Below are positions 26,831 through 35,192 of a stretch of DNA of 62,199 nucleotides, one piece after another. A program made the position numbers and the translations under genes. This DNA is from a virus. Numbering within the stretch: the first letter of the stretch is position 1; every line of letters begins with the position of its first letter. The notes beneath the pieces were generated by a model that saw only the letters and a program-made list of their open reading frames with translations, ran no database searches and was not told the DNA's origin. The DNA lies in IMG/VR virus record IMGVR_UViG_3300047494_000127, positions 1 to 62,199 of that record. The stretch is one strand, 5' to 3'.

Positions 26831-27943
26831 TTAGATGGTGATTTGCTCCGTGCGCCGCCGGAAACCACCCCGAAAAGGTTCTTGCTCGTCGGAAAGGGTA
26901 ATGGTCCCGCTAAGGTTGGATGGCGAGGTGGCCAAACTAACCCAGTCCACGGAAATGGTGTTGAAATAACGTAGGTAGCCGCAAGGGACAACACCCGAAT
27001 CACAGGATGCCTTGACCTCCAGCAGGGGGTGCAAACAATCTGGAATGCTGCCGCCCCCAAAAGGGGTGATCCACTCGAAGGCAGTTGCCACAAGCGGGGA
27101 GGCGGACAGGCCAGTAAAAGGAACGTTGCTCCACTGTTCTGTGATCGTCACCAAGTGGTTGCCGGAGTAATCCGTGAGATTGGCATAGAAGACCGCACTG
27201 ACGATGTTGCCGGAGGAATCGTCAAGGACCAAGGGGGTAAAGGTCGTGAGCACGCGCGGCAACGCCACGTGCCGGAAAGAGGTATAGGTGCGCGGGTATG
27301 CCGCTGGCCCCGCCACACCAATGCCGCCCGTGGTCGTGGTTACGGTTTTGGTCCGTTTCCGGCTCTTCCACTTATCAATCGCCTCGACCATCGTGTATTG
27401 GCCATTGCTGCCGAGGGCCGTGGAGTTGGTCGTCGGCGCGACAATCTGACTGGATGATGGCAAAATGCCGCCCGTGTCCGGGTCGTATTCGCTACTATTG
27501 AGCAGCGGAAAGGTGGTCGCGCCGTAGAGCGAGATCAGCGAACGCTCCATGATGTTCGCGTCAATCGCGTTGTCCTGGTAGCCGAGCACGAGTTGGCTGA
27601 TTGAGGGAATAGCGGTGCCCTGCTGAAGCCGCTGCTTCACATCCTGAACGATCGCGCCGTCGGCGTCCGCGGCGAAGCGTAGGCTGGTCAGGGCAGCGGA
27701 GGGGATCGTCTGGAAGTCCTCACTGACGACCAAATCCGTGTCGTCGCCCTTGGTCAGCTTTGTGGAGATCAGGAGCGCGCTCGGGATGCGGTCGTGCGGC
27801 GTGAGGAACGCCTTCGGTGGGGTATCAACGTTCGTGCTGCGCTCCTCGATGATTGCCGGCGTGGCCAGCGAGTTATCGACAAAGCGCTTTCCTGGTTTTC
27901 CAAAAGCGTCCGGCGTGCGTGTGCGACCGTCGTTGCGTGGCAT
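26831..27943 (-). CDS. Structural protein
   Basis: A 370-residue protein, N-terminus charged and probably disordered, then a beta-rich body with S-L-I-S-L-Y-G-A-T-T-F-P-L-L and W-I-T-P-F-G-G-G. Placed between two other virion genes with one- and two-base spacings. Likely a tail or head-tail component. Confidence 0.55.
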   Translation of the reverse strand: MPRNDGRTRTPDAFGKPGKRFVDNSLATPAIIEERSTNVDTPPKAFLTPHDRIPSALLISTKLTKGDDTDLVVSEDFQTIPSAALTSLRFAADADGAIVQDVKQRLQQGTAIPSISQLVLGYQDNAIDANIMERSLISLYGATTFPLLNSSEYDPDTGGILPSSSQIVAPTTNSTALGSNGQYTMVEAIDKWKSRKRTKTVTTTTGGIGVAGPAAYPRTYTSFRHVALPRVLTTFTPLVLDDSSGNIVSAVFYANLTDYSGNHLVTITEQWSNVPFTGLSASPLVATAFEWITPFGGGSIPDCLHPLLEVKASCDSGVVPCGYLRYFNTISVDWVSLATSPSNLSGTITLSDEQEPFRGGFRRRTEQITI

Positions 27944-29223
27944 TACACGTAATGGGTGCTGGCCCCCTCACTGGAGGCGATCGTCCCCTCCAAGCGCTGG
28001 ATGGCCTCTTTGTAATTGGTCAGAATCCGGGGGAGGATTTCCGTGTTCTTGAACGTCGGGAGCGCACTTCCGTAATAGCGGGCGATCGGCAGTAGGATGG
28101 ATTCCACCCAGCCGTTGGGCATGTTGATAATCGTGCCGGGGTCCGCCGCACCTCCGCCCGTGTCCGAAGTAGTGACATTCAAAATACCCGTTGCGGTGCC
28201 AAGCGGGCTATAGCCTCCCACGGGATACAACGCGGTTCCCGCAATCCAGTAAGCAGCGGGAGTATCCACCACATCCATGGCTGCGGCCAGAATGTAGCAC
28301 CCTGCGTTGGGATGAACAAAAATACTGTAAGGGCCATCTGTCTCACCGCCGAACATTCGGTATCCATTCACATCGCACACGTAGCCATAGGTCTGGTTGA
28401 CGTTGGTATCGCTCGTTGCCCCGGTGACGGTCAGAGTATTAAGTCCGCTCACGATGTCCGCGCTCGTCACGCGGATAGGCGTCATCTTGTTGACCCAACC
28501 GATGCCCTGCGCTTGCGTCGGCATAGGTGAGAGACGCAAACGCGTGGAGGGATAGGCCACCGTGGAGTCAAAATAGCGGTCGAGAAAATATACCTGCGGG
28601 AAGAGCCCGGTGGGCTTCGGTCCCAGTGCCCAAAAAGGTGCCCACGTGTAACCCAACTGCGCGCCTGGAAACGCGCCGACATAGCCGCCCCACATTGGGA
28701 ACGCGCTCCGGGCGATGAAATCGTTTCGGCTCGTCGTCTCGATGACCAAGCGGCTTTGAGCGAGGACCAGCGGCCCGATGATGCGCTCAATCGTGTCATC
28801 AAGCGTGATGCAGTCGTTGTAGACCGTGGCCGCGATACCGCTCCCGCTCGTCCCTGCGTAGGGCCGGGCAAGCTGGGTGGCGGAGATCAGCTCGTTATCC
28901 TGCCCATCCCCGGAAATCTGGATGGTGCAACCCGGCATCCACGACTGCCACGAACTGAAACCGGAAATCGTCGTGCTGCCTTGTATGGCAGTCAGGGTGA
29001 TATTGGCGGGCGCGTGGATGTATCCGCTCCCCGGCTGGGTGAGTAACTCCGCCGGGCTGTGCTTGGCGCAAACCTGAAGGGCCTGCGTGATGCAGAGTGC
29101 CGCGCTCGTGAGGTCCGCCGGGCGGACCACGTTGGCCTGTGGCCCGGAAGGGTTCAGGGTGTAAATGCCCTGGTCCTTCAGAACCTCCAGTCCAACCCCC
29201 TGGACGGTGGCGGGCGCGCTCAT
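27943..29223 (-). CDS. Structural protein, head-tail connector candidate
   Basis: A 426-residue protein. The body is beta-rich; the C-terminal 50 residues are helical with L-L-P-I-A-R-Y-Y-G-S and I-L-P-R-I-L-T-N-Y-K-E-A-I-Q-R-L, a pattern like that of adaptor proteins docking on the portal. Overlaps the next gene by one base. Confidence 0.55.
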   Translation of the reverse strand: MSAPATVQGVGLEVLKDQGIYTLNPSGPQANVVRPADLTSAALCITQALQVCAKHSPAELLTQPGSGYIHAPANITLTAIQGSTTISGFSSWQSWMPGCTIQISGDGQDNELISATQLARPYAGTSGSGIAATVYNDCITLDDTIERIIGPLVLAQSRLVIETTSRNDFIARSAFPMWGGYVGAFPGAQLGYTWAPFWALGPKPTGLFPQVYFLDRYFDSTVAYPSTRLRLSPMPTQAQGIGWVNKMTPIRVTSADIVSGLNTLTVTGATSDTNVNQTYGYVCDVNGYRMFGGETDGPYSIFVHPNAGCYILAAAMDVVDTPAAYWIAGTALYPVGGYSPLGTATGILNVTTSDTGGGAADPGTIINMPNGWVESILLPIARYYGSALPTFKNTEILPRILTNYKEAIQRLEGTIASSEGASTHYV

Positions 29224-29226
29224 CGT

Positions 29227-29811
29227 TTAGGCGGTCGCAGGTGCGCCTTCCGCATACTTGGCGAGGATTACTTTGCGGATGGCGTCGTTCCCCTTCAAAG
29301 ACTCATCCCAAACGCCCGAGTCTTTGGCGATTTTGCGCAGGGAGTAAAAGGGGAGTTTGGCCAGCACGGTGGCGTCGGCTGGTTGCGTTTTCGGCGGAGA
29401 GTAAGGCTCGGGCGCGGTTGGCCAGCCACCTTCCGGCATCGGCGCGAGGGGCCATCCGGGGAGTTCGTTTTTGGCAATTGCGTGGCCAGCGCGGGCCGAT
29501 GCGCTGGCATCGTCCAGTAACTCCCGCCCATCCATGGCGAGATTGTAACCGGCCTCAAATTCGATCACGGCGGGCGCGCGGCTGGGAATCTCGTCCCGCA
29601 CCTCGGCCACATAGACGGCCAGCGTGGGAAACTTGGCCATCAAGACCAGTTCCTTGGAATGCTTCAGGAAAGTGGGCTCGTCCACTTCCAGCTCATGCCG
29701 GGCGAGCGCGGAGTTGAAGACCATCGTGCCGATCATCTCCCGGCGCAGATTGCGCAGATGGAAATGAGTGCCGGGTTGCCGGTAAATGGTGACGAGCTTG
29801 TAGTAACGCAT
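29227..29811 (-). CDS. Unknown late protein
   Basis: A 194-residue protein with a mixed N-terminal domain (M-R-Y-Y-K-L-V-T-I-Y-R) and a linker rich in P. The end (L-R-K-I-A-K-D-S-G-V-W-D) resembles a short helical domain of the rho-N or SAP type in phage proteins, which bind nucleic acid. Role unknown. Confidence 0.55.
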   Translation of the reverse strand: MRYYKLVTIYRQPGTHFHLRNLRREMIGTMVFNSALARHELEVDEPTFLKHSKELVLMAKFPTLAVYVAEVRDEIPSRAPAVIEFEAGYNLAMDGRELLDDASASARAGHAIAKNELPGWPLAPMPEGGWPTAPEPYSPPKTQPADATVLAKLPFYSLRKIAKDSGVWDESLKGNDAIRKVILAKYAEGAPATA

Positions 29812-29815
29812 GGGA

Positions 29816-30061
29816 TTACTTTCCCGTGGGGCGTTTATCGAGGCCCTTCTCCGTCAAGATTTCCGCAACATCGTCAATGTGGAGGGAGTCGCACAGGCAG
29901 GCGTAATCACTCGCCGACTGGACGACCGCGATATTCCCATTGCAATAGTCGTTGCCGGGAGTGGCGCTGTGCAGGACGCCAAACGCTTCGATTTTGCCGT
30001 CAGGTCCAAGGCGCACAATTTTGTCGCCGTTCTTTGCTTCTCGTCCGTTTCGGTAGTGCAT
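29816..30061 (-). CDS. Small conserved phage protein
   Basis: An 81-residue protein starting M-H-Y-R-N-G-R-E-A-K-N-G-D-K-I-V, a beginning I recall from many small phage proteins of unknown function. Two cysteines (Y-C-N, C-L-C) are present. It follows the capsid gene beyond a terminator, so its expression may be lower. Confidence 0.6.
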   Translation of the reverse strand: MHYRNGREAKNGDKIVRLGPDGKIEAFGVLHSATPGNDYCNGNIAVVQSASDYACLCDSLHIDDVAEILTEKGLDKRPTGK

Positions 30062-30087
30062 AGGATATTTGGGTTTTCAGCCCAAAG

Positions 30088-30113
30088 CCCCGCAGCGGCG
30101 AACCACTGCGGGG
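30088..30113 (-). terminator. Terminator after the capsid gene
   Basis: Eight-base stem CCCCGCAG/CTGCGGGG with a ten-base loop, followed on the minus strand by CTTTGGG. It lies 25 bases after the capsid stop, a usual place for a terminator that limits read-through from a strongly expressed capsid gene. Confidence 0.65.
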
Positions 30114-30138
30114 CGAGGAGGGCCTATGTGGGTCCGGG

Positions 30139-31773
30139 TTAGACGGTGGGAGCGCCGGGCACGGCGTTCGCAGAGAGCGCGTGCTCGACGATGACGAAGC
30201 CGGGGAAGGTGTTATCCCCCGCACGCGAGACAGCGGCGTAGCCGGCGCAGCCTTCCACGCCAATTGCCACGTCGTTGCCGAGGTCGAGTTCCTGCCGGCG
30301 CAAGACGCCTTGCTGGGGACCCGCCGGGGTTCCCATGATGACGCCATTGCCGCCGACAACGGCCTGTGCGCCAAACATGATCGAGCGGCAAAGGATCGCG
30401 CCAGCCGCGTTGCACTCGACGATGAGATCGCCGGGGTTGTGAACGTAGCTCACGGTGCTGCTCACGGTAGTAACCGTCAGCGCGTTGCCGTTGTTGACGG
30501 TGTAGCTCCAGATGGAATAACCGCCAGAGCCGATGGTCATCACATACCGGGTGTCGTGCGTGGTCGCCGCGATATTGTTGATGCCGCCATACATGATCAC
30601 CGGGGCATTGCTGAAATACCGGAACCATTGCGCCGTGGTGTCGCTGGACGCGCCGTTGAGCACACCGCCGCCGTTCAACGTGGTGGTGCTGCCGTTCGTG
30701 GCCACACTGAGCTTGGCGCGGGGCATCAGCGGGGAGCCGATGGCGTTGTAGTTCGCGTGGTCGCGGTGAATCCAGCGATAGAGCCCGTGGCCGCGAATGT
30801 CGGTCAGACCGCCCGCGAAAATCGGGTTGGTCTTGCCGCGATCCCAAGCGTATTGGAGCACCTGGGTCAGGGTCGGGTCGCTTTCGAGATCATACACGGC
30901 CTTGTCTGGCGTGAGCATGATGAACAACTCCGCCACGGAGCCGCCGCCATCCTTCGCGGTGCTCATGGGCAACGCGCCTTGGCCGGGGAGCACTTCGCCA
31001 GCCGCCATGATGGTCGGGAGGTCCAGAGTGTTCGCACTGCGGAGCGCGGCGCGGTTGGTCACGCCCACGGGATAGATGAAGTTCGCGCTGGGAGTGCCCG
31101 CGCTCATCTGCACGCTGCCGGAGGCGTTGCTGGCCACGCCGTAACCCGCGGCCTGCATCATGCGGTAGATGATGGTGTCGTTCTTGCGCGTCTGGTGAAG
31201 GTTGCGCAAGCCCTCCTGAAGCTTGGCGTTCTTCAGGATTTCCCGCCCGATCATCGACTTATCGACCGCCGATTGCTTGTAGCCCACGGCGAAGATTTGG
31301 TTGCCGATTTTCACCTGCATGTTGCCGGTGACGATCTGCGCTTCCGTGCCGTTGCGGACGTTGTCGCCCGTCGCACCCTCGCCACCGATACCGGCGGTTG
31401 CGAAGATATTGATGGTATCGCCGTTGACCTTGGAGGTGTCGGTGATCTCGACAATGGCCTTCTTCAGCTCGGTTTCGCTGGTCGCCTTGCCGATCTTAAT
31501 CCGGCCCGTCATGTTGTCGGCGAACGGGCACGACTGGTAATTCGCGCCGTTGGTGTCGAGCACGTCGCGAACCCAGAGTTGTTCCTGAACGTAGGCGTTC
31601 GCGGAAACGTAGTTCGCGAGGGTCGTGGTATTGATCTCGGGATAGCTCGTGCCAAGGGTCGCGCCGATGGCGCTCCAGTTGGCGAGACAGAGGACCGCGA
31701 GCAGCAAGGCCCACGGGGTGAAGAGTGCGCAGGAGGCAGAGATGCCCGCTGCGTAGAGTTGAAACTTTTTCAT
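30139..31773 (-). CDS. Major capsid protein, N4-gp56-like
   Basis: A 544-residue protein. The core at about residues 110-190 (G-D-N-V-R-N-G-T-E-A-Q-I, V-K-I-G-N-Q-I-F-A-V, then a helical R-R-N-D-x-I-I-Y-type segment) fits the N4-gp56 / DUF4043 HK97-fold capsids. Position after the scaffold candidate agrees. Odd: the first 38 residues look like a signal peptide, with K-K at 2-3, a hydrophobic helix and an A-I-G-A site; no better internal ATG exists. It may be a membrane-targeting or maturation segment that is cleaved. Confidence 0.8.
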   Translation of the reverse strand: MKKFQLYAAGISASCALFTPWALLLAVLCLANWSAIGATLGTSYPEINTTTLANYVSANAYVQEQLWVRDVLDTNGANYQSCPFADNMTGRIKIGKATSETELKKAIVEITDTSKVNGDTINIFATAGIGGEGATGDNVRNGTEAQIVTGNMQVKIGNQIFAVGYKQSAVDKSMIGREILKNAKLQEGLRNLHQTRKNDTIIYRMMQAAGYGVASNASGSVQMSAGTPSANFIYPVGVTNRAALRSANTLDLPTIMAAGEVLPGQGALPMSTAKDGGGSVAELFIMLTPDKAVYDLESDPTLTQVLQYAWDRGKTNPIFAGGLTDIRGHGLYRWIHRDHANYNAIGSPLMPRAKLSVATNGSTTTLNGGGVLNGASSDTTAQWFRYFSNAPVIMYGGINNIAATTHDTRYVMTIGSGGYSIWSYTVNNGNALTVTTVSSTVSYVHNPGDLIVECNAAGAILCRSIMFGAQAVVGGNGVIMGTPAGPQQGVLRRQELDLGNDVAIGVEGCAGYAAVSRAGDNTFPGFVIVEHALSANAVPGAPTV

Positions 31774-31817
31774 TGGAATTGGTGTAAGTGGATTGGTTGG
31801 AAGGGAGTGAAAGAGGG

Positions 31818-33035
31818 TTAGAACTGAACGGTGCCACTCCCAAAAAGCACCGTGCGGCGTAGCTGCGGGTTGTTCTCCAGTTGCTCCAAAACCTGCGCGG
31901 GATTGATCGCGACTGCTTCCGGGGCAGAGGAGCCTCCGGGCGTGGTCGTGAGGATGGTGCGCGGCACTGGGGCCGGAGTTTTCTGCGGCGGGGTCGCTGG
32001 AGTCACCGGGCTCGTAGCCTCGGCGACGGGCTTCCCCTTGATGGCTGCCAAGGCTTGTTCCTTGGTGTAGCCAAATTGTTTCTGGAGTTTGGCGGTCTTG
32101 CTCTCCACGGCCTTGGCCGTGAGCACCGCCGGAAAATTGTCTTGGCCCATCTGCGCGTGGAGCGGATGGGAGGGGTTGTTAGTCACGTCCCCTAGCAGGA
32201 GCTTGATCTCCTCGCCTAATACGCTCTCGTCATCATTGGCCGTTGGCCATTCCTGAAGCACCTGGGCCTTCACCGATTGCCGGGCGGTAAGCGCCTTGTC
32301 GTGGGCGCTCCGCTGATCGAGGGTGGCAAGAATTTTCTGCTCCACCTTCATGGCTTTGACTTCTGAAACCAACTCCGTCAGCTCGTCGGAAAGTTCCTGA
32401 ACCTCGGAATCGTAAAGCTTCTCATCGCTTCCCGCCTGCTTGAGCGTGGCCCGAATCTCGGTAATGCGCGCCTGCATGACGCTCAAAGGATCATTGCCGG
32501 GGATCTCCGGGGCGGCTCCCTTGGCCGGTTCGCCGGAGGCTGTCCCCTTTTCCTCCACAGGGAGGTCATAACCGATGCCCGCCGCAATCACTGCCGGGTT
32601 GGCATTCGGGTTCACGGCGAGGGCCGCTTTGTATGCCTTCAGGAAGGCGGATGCCTTGGCGTCATTGGTATGGACGCGGAAGTTTTTGGTGAAGTCGTCG
32701 CCTGCCGCTGGCGCGTCGTCCTCCTCTTCCGTGGGAGTGACGGGCGCGGGCTCCTCCTTCTTGGCTTCCACCGGGGCAACCGCCGCCGGGGTAACGGGAG
32801 TTACCGGCACGTCGGGAATGACGGGTTGCAAGGTCGGTGTGTCCGCCGCCTGGGTCGAGCCGGGCATCTGCCCCAAGGAGAGGGAGCGCCGGACATCCGC
32901 CGGGATTGAATCCAAGTCGAGGCTGGTAATCGCGGGCTCCGCCGCTGGCGCGGGCGTTGTGGCTGGCGCGGCTACGGGCGCAGTTACCGGGGCAGCGGGT
33001 GCCGCCGGGGCTGGAGCTGTAGGGGCTTCGGTCAT
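31818..33035 (-). CDS. Scaffolding protein candidate
   Basis: A 405-residue acidic protein. The first 100 residues are Ala/Pro/Thr repeats; the middle holds a long charged coiled coil (about 190-260, rich in E, K, L); the end is again Pro/Thr-rich with a short helical tail. This architecture and the position just before the capsid gene fit a scaffold. Start at 33035 (M-T-E-A-P) is chosen because the in-frame ATG at 33071 would translate leader copy E. Confidence 0.7.
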   Translation of the reverse strand: MTEAPTAPAPAAPAAPVTAPVAAPATTPAPAAEPAITSLDLDSIPADVRRSLSLGQMPGSTQAADTPTLQPVIPDVPVTPVTPAAVAPVEAKKEEPAPVTPTEEEDDAPAAGDDFTKNFRVHTNDAKASAFLKAYKAALAVNPNANPAVIAAGIGYDLPVEEKGTASGEPAKGAAPEIPGNDPLSVMQARITEIRATLKQAGSDEKLYDSEVQELSDELTELVSEVKAMKVEQKILATLDQRSAHDKALTARQSVKAQVLQEWPTANDDESVLGEEIKLLLGDVTNNPSHPLHAQMGQDNFPAVLTAKAVESKTAKLQKQFGYTKEQALAAIKGKPVAEATSPVTPATPPQKTPAPVPRTILTTTPGGSSAPEAVAINPAQVLEQLENNPQLRRTVLFGSGTVQF

Positions 33036-33037
33036 GT

Positions 33038-33072
33038 CGCGCGGCGTTTGGGAGGCCAACGCGAATGGCAAG
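33038..33072 (-). promoter_or_regulatory. Leader element copy E (scaffold/capsid)
   Basis: Minus-strand TCTTGCCATT then CTCCCAAACGCCGCGC, ending three bases before the ATG at 33035. It is preceded by a hairpin GCGAG-TATA-ACTCGC and an A/T-rich stretch, as for copy C. Confidence 0.75.
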
Positions 33073-33104
33073 AATTATTTTTAGCGAGTTATACTCGCGC
33101 CGTC

Positions 33105-33533
33105 TTACGCGGTCGGGTCGCCCTTCCGCGCCTCGATCTTTTCCCGGTAGCGGCGGAGGTCGCGCACTACCTTGTCCGGGTCGAGCGTCCGCCCGAAATG
33201 AAACATCGGATTGGCGTTGAGCAGCTCGACGAGCCTTACACGCAGCTCCTCGGCGAACGGGTTGCCCCACACATCATCCCCCACGTCGAAAATATGGGTC
33301 TTATGCAGAAGCTCCACTGGGACGTAATCAAGGAATGGCACGCTGAGAATCACGATCGCATCCGCCCAATCGAAGAGGAGGGCCAGCGCCTCGGGGCTGT
33401 TCGTTTCGAACCCGCACGCCAGCGTGTCGTGCCCGAGATACCGATGGAGAATGGATTTCATCGCCACGGAGCGCACCATACCAGCACGGCACATGCAGAC
33501 GATTTTCAGGACGGGGCGCTTGGTTGTGCTCAT
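33105..33533 (-). CDS. Low-molecular-weight tyrosine-phosphatase-like protein
   Basis: A 142-residue protein with the phosphatase P-loop C-x5-R-S (C15-R-A-G-M-V-R21-S22) preceded by a beta strand (L-K-I-V-C-M), and a later D-V-G-D-D-V-W-G-N-P that could supply the general acid. The fold resembles LMW-PTP and arsenate reductases. As a phosphatase it could act on host phosphotyrosine or phosphorylated virion proteins; substrate unknown. It lies between terminase-associated genes and the scaffold, i.e. in the late strand. Confidence 0.72.
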   Translation of the reverse strand: MSTTKRPVLKIVCMCRAGMVRSVAMKSILHRYLGHDTLACGFETNSPEALALLFDWADAIVILSVPFLDYVPVELLHKTHIFDVGDDVWGNPFAEELRVRLVELLNANPMFHFGRTLDPDKVVRDLRRYREKIEARKGDPTA

Positions 33534-33565
33534 GGTGCGAGGGTAGGTAAACCCCGGCGATAAGT

Positions 33566-33889
33566 CTATCCCCGCTTCCTCCGCTCCCGTGCCGCCTTGC
33601 GCCGCTTGTCCCTCCGCGCCTCCGCCTCCTCGCGCCGTTTCTTCGCGTTGCGCTGCCGCCGAATGTTACTCACGGCCCCAAGATCGCCGTCGCTGCCTAA
33701 TACCGGATCATCGCCAAACTTCATCGCTCCCGCGCTCTCCCCAAACCGCTCGTTGCAGTAAAGCCGGAGGGCTCGGCGTAGTTGCTCGGTGCCAAGGTTA
33801 TCGCCGCCCTCGCTCTGTGGCTCACGAAAGCCCGCCCGATCGCTGCCCTTCAAGTAAGGGCCGCGGGTGTGGGTGGGTTCAGCGCTCAT
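33566..33889 (-). CDS. Small basic protein
   Basis: A 107-residue protein, start at 33889 (M-S-A-E-P). The last 35 residues are dominated by R, K and E (R-R-Q-R-N-A-K-K-R-R-E-E), a typical RNA/DNA-binding tail or coiled coil. Function unknown. Confidence 0.55.
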   Translation of the reverse strand: MSAEPTHTRGPYLKGSDRAGFREPQSEGGDNLGTEQLRRALRLYCNERFGESAGAMKFGDDPVLGSDGDLGAVSNIRRQRNAKKRREEAEARRDKRRKAARERRKRG

Positions 33890-33903
33890 GGGGGAGGGAT
33901 GGG

Positions 33904-34293
33904 TTACGGCGTCTCCTTGGGGCTCAATTCCAGCACGCGCGCGTCCACCCATCCGTCAGGGGTGTAGCCCGGCGGGTGATACTCGCAAATGTGCTGGCCC
34001 TTCCAAAGCATCCGGGCAAAGCCGAAATTCTCCGGGACCACTTCCATAATCAAATGCTCGCTCACCTCGTCATTGGTCGGGACGCGGCCCTCGATCTCTT
34101 CAATCCGCTTGGTGCATGTCCGCTCCACGGTTTCCCGGATGAAATTGCGGTAGGCAACAGGGGTGTCTCCGCGTCGGCAGGCGGCTTGATAGCCAGCCCA
34201 AAACGCCTCTCGCTTGGCCGGAGTAGCCAGGCCGTTGCGCGTGTAATCGTAGACTGCCCGGCGGGCCTCGTCGTCATCAGGGGTGGGGTTCAT
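33904..34293 (-). CDS. Unknown protein
   Basis: A 129-residue protein with the start at 34293 (M-N-P-T-P-D-D-D), overlapping the previous frame. Helical N-terminal part (F-W-A-G-Y-Q-A-A-C-R-R-G) and a more mixed C-terminal part ending in acidic residues. No family recognised. Confidence 0.55.
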   Translation of the reverse strand: MNPTPDDDEARRAVYDYTRNGLATPAKREAFWAGYQAACRRGDTPVAYRNFIRETVERTCTKRIEEIEGRVPTNDEVSEHLIMEVVPENFGFARMLWKGQHICEYHPPGYTPDGWVDARVLELSPKETP

Positions 34294-34633
34294 AATGATT
34301 TTCAGGCAAAGCGTTCGCGGGGTGGTAAATCGTCCTTGTCTCGGGTCGCCGTGCATCGCGTAGGGCGGGCGGAACTGCGGGAGCAGGGGAATGTTGTGGC
34401 GTTGCTCGTAATCGCTGATCTTTTGGAGCAATTCGCCTCCGGCAACGGCGAGCGCTGTTTCCTCTCCGCCCGCAGGCAGCGGGGTGCATGGAGCCACAGT
34501 AGGAGCAGGCGCGAAGGCTGCCACACCGGAAACGCCCTTTGGTGGGAGGAGGGGATGCCTGCCGCCACGGAATGTTCCCGTCGGGAAAGACCCGTGTCGC
34601 AAAACTCTCGTTCTTGTGGGCCAGGGTGCTCAT
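34277..34633 (-). CDS. Zinc-finger-like phage protein
   Basis: A 118-residue frame starting at 34633. It holds C-S-Y-C-G-S-M-H-P near residue 45, a motif frequent in small phage zinc proteins. The part after it (Arg- and Pro-rich) does not look conserved, and the other frames of this stretch also stay open, so the C-terminal half or the frame itself could be wrong. Confidence 0.5.
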   Translation of the reverse strand: MSTLAHKNESFATRVFPDGNIPWRQASPPPTKGRFRCGSLRACSYCGSMHPAACGRRGNSARRCRRRIAPKDQRLRATPQHSPAPAVPPALRDARRPETRTIYHPANALPENHYEPHP

Positions 34634-34647
34634 AAGGCTTTGGCTTC

Positions 34648-34974
34648 TTACCAATCGCCGCTTACTCCGCCTCCGCCAGAGTCCCCTCCGCCGGGCGTGA
34701 AGTCCGGGGGCGGGTCCATCGGAGCGTCCGGCAGCGTGACGGTGTCAAAGGCGCTCTCCAGTGCATCTGCGGCAAAGGGCGAAATCTCCGAGAGCGGGTT
34801 GATGTCGTCCTCCGGCTCATCATCCTCCACGGGCACAGGCGCGCTCACCTTGCGCCAAAAGCGAAGGTCATAGATCGTGATGCCCTTGGGCACTTCGCGC
34901 AGAGCAACGTATTCGGTGCCGGCGTGGGTGACGACTTGGCCGATGCGGTAGGTATTACGGGTGGTGTGGATCAT
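34648..34974 (-). CDS. Small acidic protein
   Basis: A 108-residue protein with a beta-type N-terminal half (Y-R-I-G-Q-V-V-T-H-A-G-T-E-Y) and an acidic, glycine-ending C-terminus. Four-base overlap with the gene before. Function unknown. Confidence 0.6.
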   Translation of the reverse strand: MIHTTRNTYRIGQVVTHAGTEYVALREVPKGITIYDLRFWRKVSAPVPVEDDEPEDDINPLSEISPFAADALESAFDTVTLPDAPMDPPPDFTPGGGDSGGGGVSGDW

Positions 34975-35192
34975 AGAGTGGGAACGATCAGGGCTTGCAG
35001 CCGGGCAATGTCGGCATTGGCTTCCGCCAGCCGTGCGTGTGCTTCGGCCAGTGCATCGCCGTAACGTCGGCGCACGTCCTTTAGCTCTGCCTCCGCCGCG
35101 AGCCAGTTGGATTCAAAGCGCTCGGCATCGGCCTGCGCGTGGTCGAGCTTGATGCGGAGGCGGGATAGCTCGTCAATGGCGGTGGGGCTCAT
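34971..35192 (-). CDS. Small coiled-coil protein
   Basis: A 73-residue protein, almost entirely one heptad-patterned helix with A, E, R and L. Start at 35192 overlaps the terminase stop (ATGA). It may be a terminase accessory or scaffold-like factor; only the coiled coil is visible. Confidence 0.6.
   Translation of the reverse strand: MSPTAIDELSRLRIKLDHAQADAERFESNWLAAEAELKDVRRRYGDALAEAHARLAEANADIARLQALIVPTL

Noticed and set aside
30181-31821. 546-codon plus-strand frame across the capsid gene
   Set aside because: Mirror of the capsid frame; His/Arg/Ala composition typical for an antisense frame in GC-rich DNA.
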